Shown in pieces: positions 47,894-58,491 of a stretch of 64,000 nt of DNA. Numbering within the stretch: the stretch's first letter is position 1; each line of letters starts with the position of its first letter. The DNA comes from Drechslerella dactyloides. Its lineage: Eukaryota > Ascomycota > Orbiliomycetes > Orbiliales > Orbiliaceae. Below the pieces are notes generated by a model that saw nothing but the letters and a program-made list of their open reading frames with translations, was not told the origin of the DNA and did no database searches. The stretch spans positions 62,001-126,000 of the forward strand of contig JAGTWJ010000019.1 in NCBI GenBank assembly GCA_020064725.1, given 5' to 3'. The position numbers were made by a program, and so were the translations under genes.

Positions 47894-48620
47894 TTCTTCC
47901 GATTAACTTTGTCCTTCAAGTTGACTTTGGTATGGTGTTTGCGAGCTTGTGGTTGTGAGAACGAAAGTAAATGGGGCCAATTTACGGGATAGTCATTAAG
48001 TTATAGTGAATTCCGTAACAGTGCTCTCCTAATGACTTGCAAAAGCGTCTACTCGTCTACGCGGTTATCGATAGAGAACCAAGTTATTTACATTACATTA
48101 CATTTACTATGTACAATGTAAATGCCTATGAAGGTTACTGCATCGGGTAGTCGAACGGAGGCTACGCGCTAGACTATCACCGGGGTGAGAAAAACTTGGT
48201 TTAGTCCACCTAGCTTTGCCAATGCAAAATCCCTTTGCCTTCATTCGGAATTCGCTCATATCCAGCAATTCTCAAGCTGCTTGCCGCCGGAGGGTTTGGC
48301 TTGCGAGACCAAGTTGCTGCGAGATCGCGAGATTGGCGTGATATATTGTATAACATCCACCTTGCAGGTTGGGCCAGTAATAATCTTCGATCTCATGTTC
48401 TCAAACATTCGCGCCTGACACGTTGCATATCGTTAAGGCCGACTTCGCACCCGTGTAGCGCTAGTCTCGATACCAAGCGACATATATAAGAAAAAGAAAG
48501 CATCTCAGAGAATCTATAAGCACATTAAACCTCGGGTATTCTTACTTAAGAGGAATGTTCTGTACATGAATGTATCATCCTGATCGGCTGATTGGATCCT
48601 ATTGATCAATACTGGCGACC
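47894..48620. other. spacer, with weak third copy of the 3'-coding duplicate
   Basis: 48289-48312 reads GGAGGGTTTGGCTTGCGAGA, related to the segment at 45971. No gene is supported. Confidence 0.45.
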
Positions 48621-49261
48621 CTACTGAGACCCATCACCCGGGGAAACTTCATCCCGCTCCCGCTCCCGCCGTCTCACTTGGGAATTTTTTACTCTGACTT
48701 TTCGTTGCCCTTCAGCGCCGCGCATGCAAAATTCCCAGAGCCATCGCCGCCCAGCAAATGGTGGCTGGCCTGTGGGCCGCTCAGGAGGGTCCGTTGCTTC
48801 TAGCATATCCCGGATTAAGTCTCGATTCTCCTTCGTAATGTATTCACGAGTTGGATATAGTGCCAAGAATTGTGTATACATCATATTTTTGATGCTCCCG
48901 GGTTGCTTTGAGAAGGTGAATGGGATTGCCATATATTCACCAAGCTCATCAAGGACTTCTTTGCAGACTCTCTGTTATTATAACAAGCTTAGCAATATAT
49001 TATAGATATAATATCAGTTTCTATCGAAGACGTTTCTAGACCGTAAGACTGCCAAAGACTTCATACCCTTATTAAACTCAGAATATTCTCGATGGGATAT
49101 ATTTCTTCCCAGTTTCCAGTTCGGTAAAGCCAGTAATCTTCGTTAAAAGCCTCCTTGACTATTGCTGCGCTCATGTTTCGCCGACCCGGCGTTGGTTTAG
49201 GGACTTCCTTAAAGGCCGGATTGACTATAGCGGGGATACTCGGAAGTTTGCTCGCTGACAT
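48621..49261 (-). CDS. Small protein, unknown function (181 aa, 2 exons)
   Basis: Exons are 49261-49067 and 48971-48621. The intron (GTATGA...AACAG) keeps phase 0 and joins NILSLIR to RVCKEVLDELGEYM. The ATG at 49261 is a real ATG. The body has aromatic and charged segments (EDYWLYRTGNWEEIYPI, QFLALYPTREYITKENRDLI) that look like a compact folded domain. The C-terminus is basic (VRRRERERDE). No signal peptide, membrane segment or known motif. It lies between two repeat arrays in the accessory region. Confidence 0.5.
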
Positions 49262-49549
49262 TTCAGTTCGTAGAAAGCTCGATGTAGAGAGATGCGCGGG
49301 ATTTGTGATATCAGTTGGGGTTGTTTTCGATCAAGGGACGGCACGAAGTTAGAAAGACTCGGGGTCAGAAGATACCCCCATACCTGAGAATAATTACGAT
49401 AACAGATATGGCAAATTATGCTTGCGCTGGCCCGACGTGATGGAAAAAGCAAAAGGTTGAAACCAACAGCAAGCGAAGTCCTGGCATGTACCAGTACCGT
49501 GGCGTCCCCAAGACTGAACACGCGCCCTCGACTAAACCAAACAACACGT

Positions 49550-50030
49550 CGTCTATTATGCATAAGGCAAAGCGAAGCTGCAAAGACGGCACGAAATGAT
49601 AGCATAAAGCAATCATAGCATCAAGCAATAACGACATAAAGTACAATCGAAGTCATGTATTATGCATACGAGGTTATTAGGCAAACGACGCGAAGGCCAA
49701 TCAAGCCGTTGAGACAGCATGACCACATGAAGAAAAGACGGCACAAGGCCTGCAAGGCCAAATGTAAACCAAGCCACCTGAGCGACGTGTCCGCCTGACA
49801 GCTGACCGAAGTTGTCGATTATGCAGACGAGGTAATATAATCGGTAAGGTAACCGACGCGAAGGCCAATGAGGCTGTAGAGGCAGCATGATCACATGAAA
49901 AAAAAGGCAGCACAAGGTCAGATGTGCATGTAAAACGCCACCTGAGCGACGTGTGAGTCGCCGATTATGCATGCAAGATTATACAACGCGAAGGCCAATT
50001 AGGTAGAGACAACATGTTCAAATGAAGTAA
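49550..50030. repeat. degenerate tandem repeat, period about 168 bp then 130 bp
   Basis: GACGCGAAGGCCAAT recurs at 49687 and 49855, and as ACGCGAAGGCCAAT at 49986. Each copy is followed by a GACAGCATGA/CACATGAA-like block and an AGACGGCACA/GGCAGCACA block, and preceded by ATTATGCA. A more diverged part lies upstream from 49550. Confidence 0.75.
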
Positions 50031-50164
50031 AGACGGCACAGCCCAACGCAATAATGACATAACGTAATAATAGCGCAACGTAAAAATAGTATAATGCAAT
50101 AATGCAAAGACGAAGCAGCTAGATGTGGCACGAAAGTTGCATGAGCTCAGAACAGCTGTACAGG

Positions 50165-50196
50165 CGAGCTCGGAGAGTTGCATCCCCAAGACTAAG
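50165..50196 (-). repeat. dispersed 30-bp repeat, copy D
   Basis: It reads GAGCTCGGAGAGTTGCATCC then CCAAGACTAAG, close to copies A and B seven kilobases away. Confidence 0.65.
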
Positions 50197-50782
50197 GCGA
50201 GCCCAGTGCGGCTGAGACCCACTTCAGACCCCCAAAAGCTAAGCACTTAGTTGCGAGCAAAACCCCCCTGTCATGTACCTATATCATATGAAATATCCTC
50301 CTCGATTACTCACATCAGTCAAACCTGCGCCAGGAGCTTTATCAATCAGCCCCGGCAAGAGAGGGCCTGCACCGGGACCAAGTAATAATCATATCAGCGT
50401 GGATTATAATATGAAGTGGCATTAGCCAGACGATACTCCCCGACCTTTGTCGTCGATTGGCGAATCATTAAGCGCCAAGGTTCGGACCACACAGGGGGCT
50501 GGTCGAAACATGGACAATCGAGCAATGTGCTTGCTCGAACCTTTGAGCCTCTTGATTCGATCAAGCTAACTGACCAGTCAGACAGTCGATGGAATTTACC
50601 TCAAGGCGTTTTGCTTCATTTGGCAATTAAGAACAAACATTGCAAAGTGAGTACTTCTTAATGGTAACGTCGAACGCAACTGCATTTATATTATGGTGTG
50701 GGGGCTTCGAAGTGAATACGAAAACAGATCATGGAGTACTTTACTTCGTAGACAGGGATGGAAAACAGGACAATCCAATCAA

Positions 50783-52075
50783 TCATTGAGAAAATGTGCC
50801 AAGAAGACTTGAGGAGTCGCTGTTGAGGTTAAATGCGGATGAATCAGATAGTAACGCTTGTATCTGCGATCGTGCAACATTGTATTCCCTTAACTGCTTC
50901 AATGTTGCCCTCTTGAGCGTGGATTCGCAGCTTAGTAGGATAAGAAAACCAGGGCAGCCGTCAGATTGCAAGTTCCATGAAGTTATGCAATCTGAATATG
51001 GGAATCTCTGGCTGTTATCACTGAGGAAGACCGTAACCGATTCTCCAGTATCGACCGCCTCTTCAGCAAACACAACTATCAAGATGTCCTCCAAAGTTGG
51101 GGTTTGATCAATAAGAGCTTGAAGGGTACTGTCAAGACAGGTAGCTCTTATCTCCAGAAGCCGAAGTTTAGTAACGTAGTTACCATTGAAGTTTCCAGGA
51201 CCGGAAGAGCAGCGCCTGCACTTTTGGCCGAAGGGATTGCCAGCTGTTAGACGTGCATGTTTGAGTCTCGGACAATGAGAAAGTAAAGTAGATAATATAC
51301 AGAGCGAGCATTGGGCACTAGAAAGGATATCAGATTGATCGTGAGAAGTACTGCTATCTGTAAAGATGATATCTTGTTCACAGTAACCTGTTGCGGAGTG
51401 TTCGAAGAATGTCAGGCGGTTTGCTTTCTGTTGATATTGGTCGAGAGCGGATGCAAGGGATAGAGGGTGCAGTGCACCCGATACCTTGATAGACCTTCCT
51501 AGTGGCATGAAACGAATCGTATGGAGTCCCGAATCGCCACTGGTACCGGTGCATTCTGGTATGTAAGGGATCGATCCATCTATCGAGACGATGTCCCCAA
51601 GAAGTTCCAAAAGTTGGCAGGATGGCGGTGAGCCCGATGACCATGCGAGGGAATAGACGCTTTCGATCCGACCAACAGTAGAGAGTGTATAAAATGCGCG
51701 ATAGATATCAGAATCGGTATCTTCCAATCCTAGCCTCTGACCGACATTCAAGTAAATTCCCGCCGCTGTGAAATGGAAGGTCTTATTCTGTGGAATATCC
51801 CAGAAAATATGTATTTCGCTGTCTGTATGTTGGGAGTGGCTGGCTTGGTATGGGGATTTCCAATTCAGGAATTCATCGATTCGTGAAGCTCGAACGATAA
51901 CTTGTACGTTTCGCCAGTAGTGGTAGATGATCTCGCGAAATAAGGGGATTGTAAGATATCTAACAATATGTTGCTGGCACCAGGCTCGGCCATTGCTATA
52001 GTAAGAATCCAAGAAGAAGTATAAAGTAAGGTGCCAGATTTCAGGAGGCAGAACAAGAATTCTTGATCGTTCCAT
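50783..52075 (-). CDS. Hypothetical protein with N-terminal F-box-like LPPEIW motif (430 aa), full-length member of a duplicated pair
   Basis: An intact single frame from a true ATG. The N-terminus (RILVLPPEIWHLTLYFFLDS) resembles the start of F-box or LRR-type fungal proteins, but the full F-box consensus is not met. The middle holds hydrophobic blocks and a Cys group (CSLCILSTLLSHC, CRRCSSGPG). Short leucine-rich stretches (LRLLEIRATCLDSTLQALID) hint at an LRR-like fold. It is divergent from the coiled-coil gene starting at 52882. A truncated paralogue lies at 54532-54882 with the same neighbour arrangement, including a similar promoter. Confidence 0.65.
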   Translation of the reverse strand: MERSRILVLPPEIWHLTLYFFLDSYYSNGRAWCQQHIVRYLTIPLFREIIYHYWRNVQVIVRASRIDEFLNWKSPYQASHSQHTDSEIHIFWDIPQNKTFHFTAAGIYLNVGQRLGLEDTDSDIYRAFYTLSTVGRIESVYSLAWSSGSPPSCQLLELLGDIVSIDGSIPYIPECTGTSGDSGLHTIRFMPLGRSIKVSGALHPLSLASALDQYQQKANRLTFFEHSATGYCEQDIIFTDSSTSHDQSDILSSAQCSLCILSTLLSHCPRLKHARLTAGNPFGQKCRRCSSGPGNFNGNYVTKLRLLEIRATCLDSTLQALIDQTPTLEDILIVVFAEEAVDTGESVTVFLSDNSQRFPYSDCITSWNLQSDGCPGFLILLSCESTLKRATLKQLREYNVARSQIQALLSDSSAFNLNSDSSSLLGTFSQ

Positions 52076-52881
52076 AGAGTGCAGGGCGGGTGATAGACGG
52101 GATGAGTCGTAGCGATTGATCGAGAGGAGTTTGCGCGATAGGGATAGAGAATTTGAAAATGTAGGCCACGGGGTGTGTTACGAAATTCTATTTTGAGGCT
52201 TCGGGCCCACTACATATACCTTGCGGAGAGCAATCCTCGAAATGCGTTAACGAGGCACATGCATATATATATATACATGTACCCTGACGTTGGGTAATTG
52301 CCTATCATTAACCTCAGCATGTGTGTATATTCTCGACGTGGCATGGGATGGTCAAAAGGCAAATATAATATCGCCTCATTATTTCATTATCATCTTGTGG
52401 CACGGCCTGTCCACAAGGCACACCATCCTACTCACATGGTGCTTGAGCTGTGATCGGCAGCTCCAGCATGCCCCACATCTCAGTATCATCTTTACAACTG
52501 TAGGATCCAAGTTTCCTTGCACGATCGCACCGAGTAGCGCCGTGTCCTATGGGATAATCGCCAGCATTTTGCGTGGACCCAGTAGAGTCATATTTTACTC
52601 CCTCCTGGAGGCACACGCAACTATATATATTAACCTAGCACCGATCATGGCAATGTCTCGTGAAAGAAGTGCCAGTCAAAGACCGGAGCAAAGAACAACC
52701 CATCCCACTTAACTAGCAATACCAATTCATTTCGTCAGCAGCAGTGGATTTCGCTACCTTCATAGTCCTTCTCGGCTTCCTTAATTTAGTTACTTCTAGC
52801 CTAATACACCTTGATCGAGCAACTCTTACCCAGTCTCGTCTGTTTTTTGTTTTCCGGAACACCGCCGACTACTATCTCGTT
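52076..52881. promoter_or_regulatory. divergent promoter of duplicated gene pair, copy 1
   Basis: Blocks here, such as GGTATATGTAG with GAAGCCTC on the minus strand and AGCATGTGTGTATATTCTCGAC on the plus strand split over two lines, recur in diverged form at 54900-55450. A GCGTTAACG core is at 52244. Confidence 0.45.
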
Positions 52882-54071
52882 ATGGATACCCACGACCAGA
52901 GACAGGTAACTAGGCTTCCTCTCACGGGTATATCAGTCTCTTTTTGAGATACTGACACATCTTCAGATTCTGAAGTCTTCCAATGATTTTGGTAGCCAAC
53001 CGTATAAGATGATGTTCAATACCGGTCCCCGAGTAGAGGACGCAAATGACCCAATCTCCCCGAAGAGCCAGGAGATTGACCGGTTGCCTCTTGCTCGGAA
53101 GCATAATGTAAGTATGCGTATTTTCCCGATATTTCTGGCTCTCCTCATCTGGTCTGATACGCTAACATAATAGTTAGGGCTTCAAATACTCCAAAAATTC
53201 AAGCAGCCAACAGGATAAGATAAAGCTTGAATCAAGTCTCCCGGTAGAGGATACGAATGCCGCCGTATTCAGAGAGCCATTCTCGGTACCGGGCAAATTT
53301 TCGGATATCAGTCCTATGGAAGCACCCAGCCCCCGGCATACCAGCACGATTGCTTCTCAGCTAAACCTCCCCCGGCTCGATCAGCTACGCTTGGTTGCAT
53401 TGGAACCAGGCAACACGAAGCCCCAGCCACGCATCAATATCGAAGACAACATCTCATTACGCGCCCTTAACACAAAAGCCTTGTTGGATGGATCTGGTAA
53501 CACCAAGTCAAGCACTAGACTTCACGGCATTGAAAAACTCATGCAACATTTCGATAAACGGATTGCCGAACTTAAGGCGGCAATTGAAAATGCTCCCTCA
53601 AAGTCTCTTGAGGATCTTCAGGGGCTGTACAGTCGGCTCCTCAACCAGCACTTAGCAACAGTGGAAGAAAAGGGAAACTTATCAGTCGAGGTTCGTGATC
53701 TGAGAGCGACGTTATTTTCAATGAACAATGAGCTACTTTCTCTTCAACAGCACAACAGTTCATTGCAAAGACAGCAAGGTGAAATCCACAATGCTGCCAG
53801 TGGGTTATCACAAATGCAGGAAGAAAATCGGATGCTCAGGGCTGATAATGGGAAGCTCCGGACCGCGGTCTATCACTCACTCGGGTTCGAGGCGGCGTAC
53901 AACGAGGCCTTGGAACAGGGAAAGGCAATGAAGGCTACTATCGATGATTTACAGCAGCAAATACACGACTTGAAATTGCAATTGCAGAGCCCATCACACG
54001 GGGAACGGTCGTCTGAAGGGCAATTCTATTCAAACGGCTCCTATACATGTGCCTACTCCAACGGCTCCTGA
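52882..54071 (+). CDS. Coiled-coil protein (352 aa, 3 exons), plus-strand member of duplicated pair, copy 1
   Basis: Exons are 52882-52905 (MDTHDQRQ), 52967-53107 and 53178-54071. Donors are GTAACT and GTAAGT; acceptors are TTCAG and GTTAG; all phases are 0. Exon 2 (ILKSSNDFGSQPYKMM) and the start of exon 3 (GFKYSKNSSSQQDKIK) resemble each other, so an exon was probably duplicated. A Ser/Pro-rich segment with MEAPSPRHTS follows. Residues about 175-340 form a long coiled coil (LRATLFSMNNELLSLQQHNS, MQEENRMLRADNGKLRTAV). No membrane segment. The conserved frame upstream of the ATG, shared with copy 2, leaves open an earlier start. It probably works as an oligomer or scaffold; the partner is unknown. 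Confidence 0.6.
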
Positions 54072-54531
54072 CGTTCTGCACACCTACTACTCAGATGCAT
54101 AAACCTCACGATGGCCGAGCCCGCTTTCCCCTGGGTTTTTAGATGTTTGTCTACTTCTCGTTTTCCATGTTCGTTTATACATGTACTTGCATGATCTGAT
54201 ATATGGTTTGCAACTTAAAAAATACCAAGTAAATCTTGTTGTCCCGCGAGTGAAGTTGTAGCTCGGTCGCCAGAGACCCTTTCGACGATGAAAATCCTAG
54301 ATAGATGGTGCAGCCTCTCGATTATTCTATACATGTCTACAGCCAATGTACCCCTCTTGACGTCTGAATCAATCTCTACAGTTGTACCCGACTTCCATGC
54401 TATGCCGTAGGTGCTTCCATAAACCATCTTGCAGCTGTTGCTACCGTATTCATGGTCATACATACTAGTTGAAGTGCTACCGATTCTGCATGCAACGAAG
54501 TTACTTTCGGCCGGTCATGCACGTTCAGACA
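54072..54531. other. spacer between the two copies of the duplicated pair
   Basis: No gene is supported here. The lost C-terminal part of the truncated paralogue would have been expected in this stretch. Confidence 0.5.
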
Positions 54532-54882
54532 TTAGCTGATTTGTAATTGATAAATGCCACACATGCTTGCATATGCGCATGCAATAGGGTCGTAGTCTAG
54601 CACCAGTAAAGATACTTGTATTTCGCCGTCTGAACGGCCGGAGTAGCCGGCTTGGTCTGGGGATTTCCAGTTCAGAAATCCATTGATCCGAGAAGCTCGA
54701 ACAATGGCCCGTGTGTTTCTCCAGTAACGGTACATGATATCGCAAAAGAGGGGAATTGTAAGATATCCAAAAATAGGTTGCTGGCACCAGCTCGGTCTGT
54801 CGACATAATAAGAATTGAAGAAGAAGTAGAGAATAGTGTGCCAAATTTCATTGGGGAGAATGAGATTTCTTGGTTGGGCCAT
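54532..54882 (-). pseudogene. Truncated paralogue of the 50.8-52.1 kb gene (116 aa, C-terminus lost)
   Basis: The N-terminus (LILPNEIWHTILYFFFNSYY, then CQQPIFGYLTIPLF) aligns with the intact gene (LVLPPEIWHLTLYFFLDSYY, CQQHIVRYLTIPLF). Similarity runs to about residue 85 (DGEIQV against DSEIHI) and then stops. The remaining ~340 residues are missing, replaced by unrelated DNA. Because the ATG, frame and promoter side remain, a short product could still be made. The simplest reading is a duplicated gene broken by a deletion. Confidence 0.75.
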
Positions 54883-55459
54883 AGAGTGCGGCTGAGAGAC
54901 AAGATTAGCCGTAGAGATTATAGTAAGGTGAAGTTTGAAGATAGGGAAAGCGAATTTGAAGTTTGCGAAGCCAGATGCAAGGAAAATTCAATTTAGGGGC
55001 TTCAGACTTACTATATACCCATTAACCTATTTTTGAAGTGAGGCACTCTGGTCTTGGGATAACTGGCTATTGATATCCTGGGCATATGTACACATGCTCG
55101 ACATAACACATCGATAGGGATTTGATGAAAAGTAAATAGCTCTACTTATTTCAACCTGAGACAGCTTGTTTACAAGTTCACGACTAATCCTACGATACCC
55201 CGCTTACTGAGTGGCACAGACAACTGTATATATGTCTGCACTGGTGGCCGCAGAAGTGACAGCCGCAGCCTGGAGCATAGCAAATTCATCCCACTTCCTC
55301 TGCTACCTTTTTTTTCTCGTCAGCGACGGCGGATTTACCACTTTCGTAGTCCCTGAAGGCCTACCTCATCTGGTCTACTTCCGGCCTATTACTCTCAATC
55401 AAGCATCTCTTTACAACTCTCGGCTGTTTTTACAGTACGCTGCCGACTGCCACCTCGAG
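54883..55459. promoter_or_regulatory. divergent promoter of duplicated gene pair, copy 2
   Basis: Diverged copy of 52076-52881 (blocks GGTATATAG, TCTGAAGCCCC, GAGGCAC, ATGCTCGACAT). The plus-strand 5' leader before the ATG also aligns with that of copy 1. Confidence 0.45.
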
Positions 55460-56372
55460 ATGGACTCCCAGAGACAGGTGACCGGACTCCTTCTTTATAG
55501 ATATAATGGGCTCTCTTATCTCATACACTAACGCGCTAACACATCTTTAGGTTTCCAAGTCCCCTCGTGATTCAACAAGCAGCCACCGGTATATGCCAAA
55601 GCCTAAATCAAGTTCCCCGACGGGGAGTGCAGATGTCATGGGATTGAATGTAGCAGTCTCCACGATAAGGCAAGGGAGTGTCCAGTCGACCCCTGCTCGG
55701 GAGAGCAGATCATCTGCCTCTGAGGCGCGGCTCATGGCATCCCAAGACCAGCCACACGCTGGTTGCGGGGGAACTGCGGCGATGGGCAAAGCATTGGCTC
55801 CTAGCCCTATGGAAGCGCCGACCCCCAAGCATACCAGCTTGGCTCTTTCGGGATCACGACTGGCTTCCCATCTTAATCGGCTATGTATCGAAGACTCGTC
55901 TCCCCTCGATACGGAGAACGTGGGCGATCAAGACGGGTCGGCGACCCATAAACTTAGGGGTGTTGAACGCGAACGATCGTTGCATTCTAGTGAAGAACAG
56001 CGCATCATTCTCGAGGACGGGGTTGAAGATACAACCGTTAGGGATCCCGAAGAGACTCAGAACTTTGAACATCCAGAAAGCTGCCATCCATCAGTTGCCC
56101 AGTACACCGGTTTACAGAATTATTACAACAGGCTACAGGTTTTTTATGACATTGTGCAAGAGGAAAATCGTCAGTTGAAGGACGAGAATAAGGTGCTCCG
56201 GACGCTCTACGACACTTTGTTCGACCAGCTAGTATCAACACGGGTCGCTCTTAAATTTCAGGAAGACGAAAGTTGCCGTTGGAGGGGCAGGTATCAGCAT
56301 GTTCGACAAGCGAATGAAGAACTGGTTCATTCAACCAACTTCCATGTGTCTAGCATGCCCAGAAGCTCCTGA
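55460..56372 (+). CDS. Coiled-coil protein (279 aa, 2 exons), plus-strand member of duplicated pair, copy 2
   Basis: Exons are 55460-55477 (MDSQRQ) and 55551-56372. The intron has donor GTGACC, branch GCTAACAC and acceptor TTTAG. The product keeps landmarks of copy 1: the MDxxxRQ start, a short basic VSKSPRDSTSSH segment, MEAPTPKHTS, and a late coiled coil (IVQEENRQLKDENKVLRTL against MQEENRMLRADNGKLRTA). Between these it is much diverged and the duplicated exon is missing. The C-terminus differs. The retained open frame and phase suggest it is still functional. Function is unknown. Confidence 0.6.
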
Positions 56373-57606
56373 AAGTCTGCACTCATATCTCTTGGATGCA
56401 TTTGCATCATGATGTTGACCTGTTTTTACCTGTGACTATCAACGCCTATCCAATTCTGTTATCCTACTTGTATTCGATCAATCTATTATCTACAACCTAA
56501 CAAATATCTAACAAAGAAAATAACTGTCTTTCTGTGAGTAAATTTCCGGCTAAGCGACGCATCGAAAACATTCGCCTTCGCGCACTTTCGCCTTCGCGCA
56601 CTTTTCTCAGACTCGCTGTATCCCGCTCTCTCTAAGGCGCCTGAGATTATCTCAACGATGGAAATCATAGACGTTTAGCCTAATCCCTTAGTCAATCTAT
56701 CACGACAGCAACTGCGCCACTCTTGACGTCTTAATCAACTCACACGGTAGTCTCAGAAACGCTGCCCACACGGCTGTACCCAACTTCCCCTCTGGGTCAT
56801 AGATGTTTCTACAACTCACCACGCAGCTATTGCTACGTTATTCGTAGCTGTACGAGATTGTATTGCCACCGGTTATGCATAAAACCGGGTCACCTTTAGA
56901 CTTTTACTGGTCTCGGGGACGTTGACTATCCGTCTGACTTGCTGCATGCCACATATATCTGCATATGGGCTTTGCTATTCCCAGCCACTCACATGCATGA
57001 TGGGTCACAGTATGATTTGAGACATCATTTGCATATATACACTAGGTATGCATCTCATTCCATCCCATTTCATTGGCCCACCTTGCATCATCATGCTATC
57101 TGGAGCTCTTAAGGCTCTATATCGCACCAAGTATCACCATGCATCGATAACATATCAATTCACATGGTTCCGGTCGCCTCAATCTTGTCACTCCCAGACT
57201 CATTTACCGATCTGGCGTGATACGTGCATAGATACACGTCAGGATCTCAACAGCGGGATGCATTGCATAGCTCCACACAACCACCAGCAAGCTTCCATGG
57301 CCACAACTACCAACTTTTTGCGAGACCGGCTTATTGAGCTGGGAGCCGTTGACCACGATGACGTGCCTCAGCATGTCGTAACATGAAGCCATACCTCGCC
57401 GCGATTCACCTACATATCCGCACCGAGGTGCGTCAGGGACGGTTGTCTGCTTGTGCTGTCGTTGCAGAAAATCGTTATATATTTCGGTAATCTAATAGCT
57501 ATAATGCTTCTTCATCAAAAGCCAGCAATCAGATTCTGCCGTTACTGGTCTGAAAATAGCTACTTTATACCTTCTGCTACATTTTCACGCATACATCACC
57601 TCCGAC
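56373..57606. other. AT-rich spacer with partial dispersed repeat
   Basis: 56908-56925 (TGGTCTCGGGGACGTTGA) is an inverted partial match to the dispersed CCCCGAGAC repeat. 56572-56606 holds two CTTTCGCCTTCGCGCA-like units. No gene is supported. Confidence 0.45.
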
Positions 57607-58491
57607 ATGGTCCCTCAAACTTCAGAAGCCCGCACCATACGAGACGCTTTTAGTTGGGCGAATCCTCACAAACCAATAAAATCAAGCTCCCTGAATAATG
57701 TGCTCACTACCTGTTCCGAGACTTCTACAGAAGACATTGCCTGTTCCGAAACTTCCACAGAAGACACCGCCTGCTCTGAGACTTCCACGGAAAGCGCAAT
57801 GACAATCCAGTCCCCTGGCTCTTCAGTCTTTCCGATACAAGTTTCGGCAGATCTGGTCAGCAAGGATGAGCCATCGCCGTCTAGCCCACGAGGCGAGGAT
57901 CCAGACTCATCATCTGGTGCACGAGCCAAGGGTGAAGCCTCACCATCAGCTCTAAATCCGATACCCCGAAGGCGCTATACCCTGCCATCTGAGCAATCGA
58001 ACTTGCCCCCTGCGCTTCGCCTGCGCGACGCAGGCTTTAACGATTCCGCGATTAAGACTATCGAAGACCTCAATGACTTCGATCTGAATCAGTCTATCAG
58101 CAAGCTTCTGAGAGATCGATCGGTCTTGATAGATGAAAGGTATTTCCTTAGAGGCAAAGTAAACGGTTTGGAAGACGATATTACTCAAAAAACCAATCAC
58201 ATGGATTCGTTACGAAGGAGGTACGAGCAAGAGAGAGCGGACATGATGGCCCATATTCAGGAGATAACCATCAAGTTACAAGAACAAATGAGTAATTCCA
58301 GGAAAAAAGTAGACAAGCTTACCAGGAAGAACACCGCACTTCGGCAGGAGCTTGGAACGAAGAGGAAGCCGGAAGCCGGTGTGCCTTCAAGCTCCTGGCT
58401 CTCACACTTGCCAGTAATCGCTTTTTTCTTGTACATACTGGTATGGTTGACATTGCTTTTCAGGAATGGTTCATTTGCGTTGAGAGACTAG
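57607..58491 (+). CDS. Tail-anchored coiled-coil protein with three CSETSTED repeats (294 aa, single exon)
   Basis: An ATG-to-stop frame. Residues about 36-66 contain three tandem copies of an 11-residue unit (TCSETSTEDIA, CSETSTEDTA, CSETSTES). A Ser/Pro-rich acidic stretch follows, then a basic IPRRRYTLPSEQ and a coiled coil from about 165 to 255 (LRRRYEQERADMMAHIQEIT, LQEQMSNSRKKVDKL). It ends in a hydrophobic helix (VIAFFLYILVWLTLLF) with a short tail, so it should insert post-translationally into an internal membrane. No close relation to the pair at 53-56 kb beyond layout. Function is unknown. Confidence 0.65.
   Translation: MVPQTSEARTIRDAFSWANPHKPIKSSSLNNVLTTCSETSTEDIACSETSTEDTACSETSTESAMTIQSPGSSVFPIQVSADLVSKDEPSPSSPRGEDPDSSSGARAKGEASPSALNPIPRRRYTLPSEQSNLPPALRLRDAGFNDSAIKTIEDLNDFDLNQSISKLLRDRSVLIDERYFLRGKVNGLEDDITQKTNHMDSLRRRYEQERADMMAHIQEITIKLQEQMSNSRKKVDKLTRKNTALRQELGTKRKPEAGVPSSSWLSHLPVIAFFLYILVWLTLLFRNGSFALRD

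Larger units (their letters stand above)
49262..50782. other. repeat-rich spacer
   Basis: It holds the 168-bp tandem repeats (49550-50030), another copy of the 30-bp dispersed repeat (50165-50196) and a shorter core at 49499-49520. The minus-strand frames across it are products of the repeat. Confidence 0.55.

Noticed and set aside
49416..50246. Several minus-strand frames of 70-126 codons
   Set aside because: They restate the 168-bp tandem repeat; no splice structure or start shared between units.
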